Program-made: the position numbers and the translations under genes
Source of the DNA: Firm-04 sp045591925
GTDB taxonomy: Bacteria; Bacillota; Clostridia; Oscillospirales; Ruminococcaceae
DNA: 64,000 nt
Reading direction: 5' to 3'
NCBI GenBank assembly: GCA_045591925.1
Contig: JAZNTW010000031.1
Coordinates: 1-64,000 of the forward strand
The notes under the pieces: generated by a model
What the model saw: only the letters and a program-made list of their open reading frames with translations
What the model was told of the DNA's origin: nothing
The model's database searches: none
Shown here: positions 57,460-64,000 of the stretch, piece by piece
Numbering within the stretch: position 1 is the stretch's first letter
Layout of the letters: every line of letters begins with the position of its first letter

Positions 57460-58542
57460 GTGGCAAGACTTTCAGCCAGTGATCTGGTGCGCGGAATCGG
57501 CTCGGACAATCCACCGCAGCTTATATTTTTATGCGGCGAGGATACGCTGACCGTTGCACAAACAGAAAAGAAAATTCTGAAAAAGCTGTCGGACGGCAGT
57601 TCCCTTTCCGACATCGCCTTTGACGGACAAGGTGTGGATCTGGAGCGCTTGGCAGACGCCTGTTCTTTTTGCCCGATGTTTCAGCCCTATAATATCATTC
57701 TGATTCGTGACTTTGACGCGGATATCCATACGCCTGCCGCGATTGATACCATGCTGGAACATTTCGGAAATATTGCGCCGCGCACGATTGTTCTGATCGC
57801 AATGCGCGCGCTCCCTTGCTACGAAATCAAACGAAGCGCACCGGTCTTTCTGCCAAAATATAAAAAGCTGATGACCTTTTTTGAAAAGCAAGGCGTTCTC
57901 TGCATCTGTGAAAAACGAAACGCCATGCAGCTTGGCAAGGCGATTCAGGAGCGCGCAAAAAAATCCGGTGCAGAAATCAGCCGCCAGCTTGCCGAGGAGC
58001 TTGCCAACCGTTGTCTGTGCAATTCAACGCTGATTGAAACGGAAATGGAAAAGCTGCTCGCCTGTTCGAACGGCGGCGAAATCACAAGAGAAATGCTTGA
58101 CGCGCTGACAACAGCATTGCCCGATGCGGACGCGTTCCGGCTTGCAAAAGCGGTCACGGGTGGAAACGGTACGGCGGCATTCCGTCTGCTGCGCGACCTA
58201 ACTGCAAAATCCGAGGATTCCAAAACCATCCTCGGCTTACTCTCCGTTCTCAGCACAACCTTCATCGACCTCTACCGTGCCAAGCTCGGGCAGGGCGCTG
58301 CCAAGCAAACAGAAGCGATTGCGGCAGATTTCGGTTATCCCAAAAACCGCGAATTTGCTGTACGAAATGCCATGCGCGACTGCGGCTCCATGACCGTTCC
58401 GCAGCTCCGCACCTGTATCCGCATTCTGCGCCAGACCGATAAAGAATGCAAATCCACGCGCACCGCGCCCCGTCTGCTGCTCGAACGTGCAATCGTCCGA
58501 ATGCTGAACGTCCGGCGCGATGGCACCGAGGCGACAGGATGA
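57460..58542 (+). CDS. holA: DNA polymerase III delta subunit
   Basis: HolA is the clamp-loader wrench subunit that opens the beta clamp. The 360-residue protein begins with the delta N-terminal domain (PPQLIFLCGEDTLTVAQTEKKIL, with the FLCGED Walker-A-like region that is degenerate as expected), then the lid domain and the C-terminal collar domain (FRLLRDLTAKSEDSKTILGLLSVLSTTFIDLYRAK). GTG 57460 is preferred because AGAGG lies 9 bases before it; GTG 57451 is the alternative. Confidence 0.88.
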   Translation: MARLSASDLVRGIGSDNPPQLIFLCGEDTLTVAQTEKKILKKLSDGSSLSDIAFDGQGVDLERLADACSFCPMFQPYNIILIRDFDADIHTPAAIDTMLEHFGNIAPRTIVLIAMRALPCYEIKRSAPVFLPKYKKLMTFFEKQGVLCICEKRNAMQLGKAIQERAKKSGAEISRQLAEELANRCLCNSTLIETEMEKLLACSNGGEITREMLDALTTALPDADAFRLAKAVTGGNGTAAFRLLRDLTAKSEDSKTILGLLSVLSTTFIDLYRAKLGQGAAKQTEAIAADFGYPKNREFAVRNAMRDCGSMTVPQLRTCIRILRQTDKECKSTRTAPRLLLERAIVRMLNVRRDGTEATG

Positions 58543-59147
58543 AGCCGCGCCGTAAGATCACCCCTGCGATTGTCGTTGAGGGGAAATATGATAAAATCAA
58601 GCTCGATTCTGTTGTGGACGCGGTGATTCTCGTAACGGGCGGCTTCCGCATTTACCATAATAAAGAACAGCTTGCACTGATTCGCCACTATGCCGAAACG
58701 ACCGGCATCGTGATTCTGACGGACGCCGACGCAGCCGGATTTCAGATTCGCAGCTATCTCAAAAGCACGATTCGCAGTGGAACCATCTACCATGTCTATA
58801 TCCCCGGCATTCACGGAAAAGAGCAGCGGAAACGGTTGCCCTCTGCCGAGGGTCTGCTCGGTGTTGAGGGCATAGACCCCGATACGCTGATGCTTGCGCT
58901 GGAGCGCGCCGGCGTTTTCGAAGCCGTTCCACGGAAGCGCGGCAACATCACACCAGCTCTCCTATATCGTTACGGTTTGACCGGTGCAGAGGAATCCTCG
59001 AAAATACGTGCCATGCTGCTCCAATCAATGGATCTGCCGCCGCATCTGTCCGTCAAGGGACTCTGCGAGGTGCTCTCGACCATGACCGATGCCGACGGAC
59101 TGGAGCAATTTCTCGCACAGCATCTGCCGGAGGTGGAACAATCATGA
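58539..59147 (+). CDS. rnmV: Ribonuclease M5 (5S rRNA maturation), TOPRIM
   Basis: RNase M5 trims 5S rRNA precursors in Firmicutes. The 202-residue protein opens with the TOPRIM strand AIVVEGKYDKIKL (catalytic Glu), ILTDADAAGFQIRSYL (the DxD pair) and GIHGKEQRKR, then a C-terminal domain. The ATG overlaps the holA stop (ATGA). In many Firmicutes rnmV sits next to ksgA near the origin; here it is next to holA. Confidence 0.9.
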   Translation: MKPRRKITPAIVVEGKYDKIKLDSVVDAVILVTGGFRIYHNKEQLALIRHYAETTGIVILTDADAAGFQIRSYLKSTIRSGTIYHVYIPGIHGKEQRKRLPSAEGLLGVEGIDPDTLMLALERAGVFEAVPRKRGNITPALLYRYGLTGAEESSKIRAMLLQSMDLPPHLSVKGLCEVLSTMTDADGLEQFLAQHLPEVEQS

Positions 59148-60472
59148 CCTTCGCTTCGCTTCCGATGATTCTATATGTCCTGCCGCTGTTTGTCATTTTG
59201 ACGGCGATTGTTCCGGAGCAATGGAAATCCGGCGTTCTGGCACTCGGCGGACTTGCGACGGTTTATGTAACGGGTGGGTTTCCCGCTCTGATTCTGCTGC
59301 TGATTTCCGTCAGCGCGGCTTGGCTCGTCATACGACTACAGCCGAAAAAATCACAAGCGCATCATCACCGCGCGGAACTCTGGCTGTATATCGGCATTGG
59401 CGTGCAAGCATTACTGCTGCTTGGCAAGCTGGTTCTGGATGATCTGGCAATGATTCCGCTTGTAATTTGCGCCATGCAGGGCGTTGAATGTATGTCCGAC
59501 CATGCCAATAACCGCACCCATATTCCATCATTATCCGCATTCCTTTGCTATCAATGCGATATGACAAGACTGTCGGCAGGACCGGTACTGAATCTGCAAA
59601 CCGCAGAACGACTTCGTTCAGAACGCAAGGTTTCCGCAAAGCAGATTGGACAGGGTGCCGCACTCTGTATCCGCGGACTGTTTCAGCTTGTCTGCCTCGG
59701 ACTGCCGATGCTTTCGATACAAAACGCACTGAAGGTCGGCTCTGTCCTGCATTCCGCATCGGACGCAATGCTTGCCGCACTGAGCTTCTATTTTTTCCTG
59801 TTTTACGGGCTGAAAGGTACGGCGCAAATCGGACAGGGAATTGCTAAAATGCTCGGCTACAATTACCCAGACAGCTTTTCGGAGCCGATTCTGGCAGACT
59901 CGTTTCATGATTTCCGCAAACGGTTTCTGACGCCGCTTTACGACTGGACGGAGCGCGTACTGCACCTTGAAACCGACGTTCACGACGATGCCGCATACTT
60001 TGCAAGACTGTCGCTACTGCTCGGTGGATTGGGTCTGGTCATGGGCAAGGGCGGCTGCGGCTTACTCTGGGGCGTTCTTGCGGCAATGGTGCTGACCGCG
60101 GAACACATCTACCTTGAAAAGAAATTGTATCTGCCGCCGATTCAGGTGCGCAGAGCGCTCGTAATCGCAATCATCCTGTTCAGCATGGGCTTGCTGCGCA
60201 GCCGAAATATCATCGAATGCTTCGGATTTTACGCCGCGCTGCTCGGTATCAACGGCGTCATGCTGAGTGATACCGCCGCATATCTGATGCGCGAAAACTG
60301 GCTTGTTTTGGTGCTTTGTACGGTCGGACTGTTCCCGATCCGAAAAATGCTGCATCGACTGCCAACCGGAAAATCACTGCATATTTTTTATCTTGTCATC
60401 AAGGGCTTGACCGAACTGCTCATGCTGCTCTGGGCATATTCGGAATTACTGAGCAGATATCTCAGAAGTTGA
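59144..60472 (+). CDS. MBOAT-family (AlgI/DltB-like) membrane protein without catalytic His
   Basis: The 442-residue product has about ten to eleven membrane helices and MBOAT landmarks in the right order: LSFYFFLFYGLKGTAQIGQGIAKMLGYNYPDSFSEPILADSFHDFRKRF (the membrane-bound O-acyltransferase core, about 213-261) and then LSLLLGGLGLVMGKGGCGLLWGVLAAMVLTAEHIYLEKKL (about 290-330). In active members the latter reads GLWHG, with the His essential; here residue 300 is Met. The Arg-Trp-x-x-S segment after DF is also changed. So it is probably not an acyltransferase. It overlaps rnmV by four bases. Confidence 0.75.
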   Translation: MTFASLPMILYVLPLFVILTAIVPEQWKSGVLALGGLATVYVTGGFPALILLLISVSAAWLVIRLQPKKSQAHHHRAELWLYIGIGVQALLLLGKLVLDDLAMIPLVICAMQGVECMSDHANNRTHIPSLSAFLCYQCDMTRLSAGPVLNLQTAERLRSERKVSAKQIGQGAALCIRGLFQLVCLGLPMLSIQNALKVGSVLHSASDAMLAALSFYFFLFYGLKGTAQIGQGIAKMLGYNYPDSFSEPILADSFHDFRKRFLTPLYDWTERVLHLETDVHDDAAYFARLSLLLGGLGLVMGKGGCGLLWGVLAAMVLTAEHIYLEKKLYLPPIQVRRALVIAIILFSMGLLRSRNIIECFGFYAALLGINGVMLSDTAAYLMRENWLVLVLCTVGLFPIRKMLHRLPTGKSLHIFYLVIKGLTELLMLLWAYSELLSRYLRS

Positions 60473-60486
60473 AAGGACACTGCCGT

Positions 60487-61299
60487 ATGGAACATTTTAC
60501 CACACAGGATTTTGAAATCTACGATATGCACGCGCATATCTTCCCCGAAAAAATCAGTGAGAAAGCAACGCTCTCGATCGGCCAATTCTATGATATTACA
60601 ATGTCATATGCGGTCGGAGATGTTGCACATCTGCTCGAAGCGGAGGCGCAGATCAATACAAAACGGATGCTCGTCTGCTCGGTTGCAACCACACCCAAGC
60701 AGGTTGACTCAATCAATCAATATATCAAGGCGCAATGTAATCTGCATCCGGAAATGATCGGATTTGCGGCGCTCCATGCGGATTGTGAGGATATTGCCGG
60801 GGAAGTGGAGAAAATTATCGCGATGGGCTTCCACGGCATCAAGCTCCATGCGGATTTCCAGAGAGAACCGATTGACAGCCGTAAATCATATCGGATTTAC
60901 GAAGCAATCGAGGGCAGATTGCCTGTGCTGCACCATATGGGCGATTATCGGCATGATTTTTCGCATCCGCGAATGCTGGCAAAGGTCATGCAGGATTTTC
61001 CGAAGCTGAAAATCATGGCGTCGCATCTCGGCGGCTATGCTGCATGGGACGAAGCGGAATCGGTTCTGCGCAGCAATGAAAATATCCGGTTCGATACCAG
61101 CAGCTCGGTGTGCATGATGTCTCCGGAGCGTGCAGAGCGCATGATTCGGAATTACGGTGTTGACCGCTGTATGTTCGGCACGGATTTCCCGATGTGGGAC
61201 CCCAAGCGCGAGGCGGAAACCCTGCTTTCACTCGGCTTCAATTTCGATGATTACAGAAAAATGTTCTCCGAAAACGCAAAAGAATTCTTGAATTTATAA
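60487..61299 (+). CDS. Amidohydrolase-superfamily TIM-barrel hydrolase
   Basis: The 270-residue product has YDMHAHIF (the HxH metal motif), GFHGIKLHADFQ, LPVLHHMGDYRHDF, IMASHLGGY and CMFGTDFPMWD (the late Asp), the layout of amidohydrolase family 2 (decarboxylase/lactonase-like). The substrate is unknown. GAAAGGA precedes ATG 60487; the longer frame lies inside the MBOAT gene. It lies 14 bases after that gene and ends the operon; a terminator follows. Confidence 0.88.
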   Translation: MEHFTTQDFEIYDMHAHIFPEKISEKATLSIGQFYDITMSYAVGDVAHLLEAEAQINTKRMLVCSVATTPKQVDSINQYIKAQCNLHPEMIGFAALHADCEDIAGEVEKIIAMGFHGIKLHADFQREPIDSRKSYRIYEAIEGRLPVLHHMGDYRHDFSHPRMLAKVMQDFPKLKIMASHLGGYAAWDEAESVLRSNENIRFDTSSSVCMMSPERAERMIRNYGVDRCMFGTDFPMWDPKREAETLLSLGFNFDDYRKMFSENAKEFLNL

Positions 61300-61307
61300 T
61301 AAAATTG

Positions 61308-61345
61308 CGCACGGTTATCTTCGGGTAACCGTGCTGCTTTTATTT
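61308..61345 (+). terminator. Terminator after the amidohydrolase gene
   Basis: GCACGGTTA pairs with TAACCGTGC around TCTTCGGG; TTTTATTTTT follows a few bases on. Confidence 0.75.
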
Positions 61346-61401
61346 TTGCGGATTGCCCGTCACTTTTCATGCCTGTATGCCATTTTTTTCATGCTCGCCC
61401 A

Positions 61402-61430
61402 TTGCATTTTGCGTTATTATGTGATATAAT
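61402..61430 (+). promoter_or_regulatory. Promoter of the tandem membrane-gene cluster
   Basis: TTGCAT at 61402-61407, 17-base spacer, TATAAT at 61425-61430 preceded by TGA. Confidence 0.75.
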
Positions 61431-61495
61431 AATATGGAATATCTATATCCGCATTCAGATGCAATAAAACAGCCTCCGAAAGGTGGGATTTTCTT

Positions 61496-62092
61496 TTGAC
61501 AGATCAATATCGCCGCATACAATATGAAAAATGCCGCAAGCAAAAAAAGGTCCTCGAATTCATACAGCCAACCTCTTTGCTGGCTGCAATCATTCTCGCC
61601 GCATTGTGTGCAGAAATAATCATGCTTGTGATAATGATAGCAGGCGCGGTTGCGATTTATCATTTCAAGGACTGGCGCTTTACCGCGGTAATCGCCGCAG
61701 TGATTGCACTCAGTATTCTTTGCTTTTTCGGGTTCCGCGAGCCAGGCTGCTATACCCTGATTTTGCCGCTGATCTCCACGGTGATCTGTGATTATCTTTG
61801 GAGCAGGCTGAAAACGCAAGAGGGCTTTCCGCTGTTTCAGTATGACTTCCGTTCCGAAGAATCCCAAAAGGCAAAAGTGTATACATCCAAAAAAAATGCC
61901 ATCGAATCCGGCGTGCGCGCTACGGCATCCGATGCGCAGAAAGATTCAGAAATGAAAGAGCTGTTCGATGAAAGCCCGGAGGTTCTGAATGCCGAGCTGA
62001 AAGGGTATCATGACCGCCATCTGAACGCCGACCCGCTGGTTCCGGTTCCGGAGCAGCACAGCGAGCTCATGGATTCACTCGAAGAATTTTAA
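61496..62092 (+). CDS. Tandem membrane protein A (4-TM, GFPLF motif)
   Basis: The 198-residue product has a charged N-terminus (QYRRIQYEKCRKQKKVLEF), about four hydrophobic segments (27-46, 47-58, 63-80, 86-103) and a cytoplasmic tail that opens with LKTQEGFPLFQYDF and is otherwise acidic and disordered. It starts with TTG 61496, 8 bases after GGTGGG; no ATG fits. The two following genes have the same plan. No family is recognised. Confidence 0.7.
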   Translation: MTDQYRRIQYEKCRKQKKVLEFIQPTSLLAAIILAALCAEIIMLVIMIAGAVAIYHFKDWRFTAVIAAVIALSILCFFGFREPGCYTLILPLISTVICDYLWSRLKTQEGFPLFQYDFRSEESQKAKVYTSKKNAIESGVRATASDAQKDSEMKELFDESPEVLNAELKGYHDRHLNADPLVPVPEQHSELMDSLEEF

Positions 62093-62163
62093 GGCAATAC
62101 CCACAGTGCATTTCACTGCGCTGAAAAAACCGAATAAATGCTTATACGAAAGGATGATTGATC

Positions 62164-62937
62164 ATGGCAGAAAAGAATTTTACGCCATTTGAAGACGAAA
62201 AGCCGCAGATTGTGCATTTTGAAAAAAGCCAATCTCACTACGAATATTGCCGTATGCAGATGTACGATATCGAAAAGGTACACCGCCGCACGTTCATCTG
62301 CAATCTGGCGCTGTGCATCTTGGTCTGCTTCTTCTCCATCTTCAAACGATACATCGCAGTTTTTGATTTGCTGAGCAGCCCGTTTGCTGCCTTGGATAAA
62401 CCGCAAGCCATTTTAACCGGCGGTATTTTTCAAATCATATTCGGCATGGCGATCATCGTGCTCGGCTATCTTGCATGGGCAAATTACCACTCGCTGAATA
62501 TCATCATCTGCGCATGGTATGCAGCGGTCACGCTGGTCGGTGTCTTTCGGCTTGACTATTTGTCGGCGCTGATTGGCATTGTCGGAACGGTGTTCTATTT
62601 CTTCTCCATTCGGGAGCTGCGCCATGAACAAGCGCTCTCGCAAATGGATGGCTATCCGGATTTCCATGAAAAATTTGACGTATCAAAATCGGATATCGTC
62701 ATACAGACCCTGCTTGCACATAAGGGCGAGCACAGAACCAAATCCACGCTCTTTACAACCGATTATTCGCTCCGTAAAATGAAGAAAAAGTCGTTTGAAA
62801 ATTCAACCGACCAGATCCGCAATGAAAAAATCGTGGCCCTTGCCGAGACCCTGCAAAATCGTCTGGAGGATGTCCGGAATCAAGCCGAACAAGACGCAGA
62901 AGTAAAGACAGACGAAGCATCCGCATCAGAAGCATAA
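62164..62937 (+). CDS. Tandem membrane protein B (4-TM, GYPDF motif)
   Basis: The 257-residue product begins with an acidic lead, then HYEYCRMQMYDIEKVHRRTF (like the Y-x-x-x-R start of A and C), four membrane segments (about 48-65, 83-105, 108-127, 132-150), then RHEQALSQMDGYPDFHEKF and a long charged tail with a coiled-coil-like stretch (EKIVALAETLQNRLEDVRNQAEQDAE). AAAGGATG lies before ATG 62164. It lies 71 bases after A. Confidence 0.7.
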   Translation: MAEKNFTPFEDEKPQIVHFEKSQSHYEYCRMQMYDIEKVHRRTFICNLALCILVCFFSIFKRYIAVFDLLSSPFAALDKPQAILTGGIFQIIFGMAIIVLGYLAWANYHSLNIIICAWYAAVTLVGVFRLDYLSALIGIVGTVFYFFSIRELRHEQALSQMDGYPDFHEKFDVSKSDIVIQTLLAHKGEHRTKSTLFTTDYSLRKMKKKSFENSTDQIRNEKIVALAETLQNRLEDVRNQAEQDAEVKTDEASASEA

Positions 62938-62985
62938 AATCACCGTCGAATCGACAATATACGCATCGTAAAGGAGACAATCACC

Positions 62986-63990
62986 ATGAACATTTCCCCG
63001 GAACTCGAAAAAGAATATGACGCAAACCGCCTCCGCATGATGAAGGTCAACAGAGATTTCCATACCTATATGTGGCTTGGAATTATTCTGGGCGCAATCC
63101 TGTTTGGCACCTCCTTTTTTATCGCGGCAGCGTCAATCAATAAAAAGCAAGACGATGGGCCTTGGATTTTTTATAACACAATGTCCACAGGTATCATTCA
63201 GATTCTGCTCGGCATCGGAACCATCGTGCTGAGCTGGCTGACTGCCATGAAAAAGCGTGTTCCCTGCCTGATTCTGCTTGGAATCTATTTCATAACGTTC
63301 ATCATGATTCTGATCAACAAAAACGGAACACTCAGCAGCGCCAATATTGTTTTCATGCTGCTCGGTCTGGCACTCAACATCTGGATTCAGCACGCATTCA
63401 ATGAACACGATGAGCTAAAGCAGCAGAAGGGATATCCGTTATTTTCCATTCAGGCAGATTATCGTGCGCATTACGAAGTGCCTGCACACGTTCGTGCAAG
63501 ACAGGCGCAGGCATCCTCGAATATGGACGTACTTGGCCAACCGACGTCTCAACCGGCTATCCAGCCGGCAGAAGAACCGGTTCAGAGAACGCCCTCTGCA
63601 TTCGATCCGTCTCCGAATTTGTTTTCCGACCCAAGGCCGGTCAAGCTGCCGCCGGAGGTCAAGCTCTCCGCAGCCTCGGAAAATGCACTTGGCATTACCG
63701 ATATGACCACAAGCACAGGTCTGACGCAAGCGACACCTGCTCCGGATATCCTTTTTGCGCCGACAGATGTTTCGCTGGATTCGCTCGATACAGCAATGCC
63801 GCAAGCCCGTGAAGCAATATTGCCACAGGTCAATCCGACAGATTTGCTTGTGGATATGACGGCAATTCCCTCCCATGCAACCACCAAGGGAAATCCGGAT
63901 ATGCTCCCGACGCCGGAGGATGTCCGCGCACGGATGGACGCAATGAAGCGCGCAATGGACGAGCATCATCCTGCCGACACCATCCTCTGA
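62986..63990 (+). CDS. Tandem membrane protein C (4-TM, GYPLF motif)
   Basis: The 334-residue product starts SPELEKEYDANRLRMMKVNRDF, has four membrane segments (about 29-48, 64-86, 92-108, 117-134), then HDELKQQKGYPLFSIQADY and a long Pro/Ala/Ser/Thr-rich, probably disordered tail (about 165-334) ending in a short acidic/basic helix (PEDVRARMDAMKRAMDEHH). AAAGGAG precedes ATG 62986. It lies 48 bases after B and completes the three-gene cluster; more genes may follow beyond the window. Confidence 0.7.
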   Translation: MNISPELEKEYDANRLRMMKVNRDFHTYMWLGIILGAILFGTSFFIAAASINKKQDDGPWIFYNTMSTGIIQILLGIGTIVLSWLTAMKKRVPCLILLGIYFITFIMILINKNGTLSSANIVFMLLGLALNIWIQHAFNEHDELKQQKGYPLFSIQADYRAHYEVPAHVRARQAQASSNMDVLGQPTSQPAIQPAEEPVQRTPSAFDPSPNLFSDPRPVKLPPEVKLSAASENALGITDMTTSTGLTQATPAPDILFAPTDVSLDSLDTAMPQAREAILPQVNPTDLLVDMTAIPSHATTKGNPDMLPTPEDVRARMDAMKRAMDEHHPADTIL

Positions 63991-64000
63991 GACGCAGAAT

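Overview
The window looks like chromosomal DNA of a cellulose- and hemicellulose-degrading, low-to-mid GC Firmicute, most likely a Ruminococcus (Oscillospiraceae) of the R. champanellensis / R. flavefaciens kind. The reasons are two secreted glycoside hydrolases (GH53 and GH74) that end in Thr-rich linkers and near-identical cellulosomal dockerins, an intracellular cellobiose phosphorylase (GH94), fermentative enzymes (AdhE, pyruvate:ferredoxin oxidoreductase, Na+-pumping decarboxylase subunits), and Gram-positive house-keeping gene order (ylxM-ffh-rpsP-khpA, parA-parB). Species identity is inference. There is no prophage, insertion sequence with a transposase, or CRISPR array.

Layout. 1-5.2 kb: a gene running out of a dispersed repeat, then pyrK-pyrD, a histidine phosphatase, ruvX, a small glycine-zipper-like protein (minus strand), trmL and degV. 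5.3-10.7 kb: oadG-oadB, adhE and a small kinase-like gene. 10.7-20 kb: GH53 galactanase, a hypothetical gene, ychF, GH94 cellobiose phosphorylase, a LUD protein and a Thr-rich lipoprotein. 20-23 kb: two zinc-ribbon membrane paralogues split by a repeat, and two membrane genes. 23-29 kb: nifJ and an EF-G-like GTPase. 29-34 kb: GH74 xyloglucanase, tRNA-Arg, and an ECF sigma / membrane anti-sigma-like pair. 34-43 kb (all minus): guaB, parB, parA; khpA, rpsP, a small membrane gene, ffh, ylxM; a frameshifted antitoxin remnant; tautomerase, a PH-like membrane gene and a MurL-like epimerase. 43-46.5 kb: split transketolase, tRNA-Leu, and a repeat-rich 0.7-kb block. 46.5-55 kb: asnB, pyrB with a PyrI-like zinc tail, cysS and alaS. 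55-64 kb: a tightly packed operon (HIT, comEC, holA, rnmV, MBOAT-like, amidohydrolase) followed by three tandem paralogous membrane proteins.

How the parts work together. Extracellular GH53 and GH74 would release galacto- and xyloglucan oligosaccharides, GH94 conserves energy by phosphorolysing imported cellobiose, and PFOR plus AdhE carry the carbon to acetyl-CoA and ethanol. pyrB at one end and pyrK-pyrD at the other supply de novo pyrimidine synthesis. Most promoters that can be read have a TATAAT -10 box, a 17-bp spacer and often an upstream TG (extended -10).

The least ordinary content: a modular family of small inverted-repeat elements (at least eight copies plus a variant with different ends), a 281-bp tandem repeat unit, an aspartate carbamoyltransferase fused to a PyrI-type zinc site, an MBOAT protein lacking the catalytic His, a ComEC whose C-terminal domain lost the metal motif, a probable MurL epimerase, and the three-gene membrane protein cluster at the right end, which I cannot assign to any known system.
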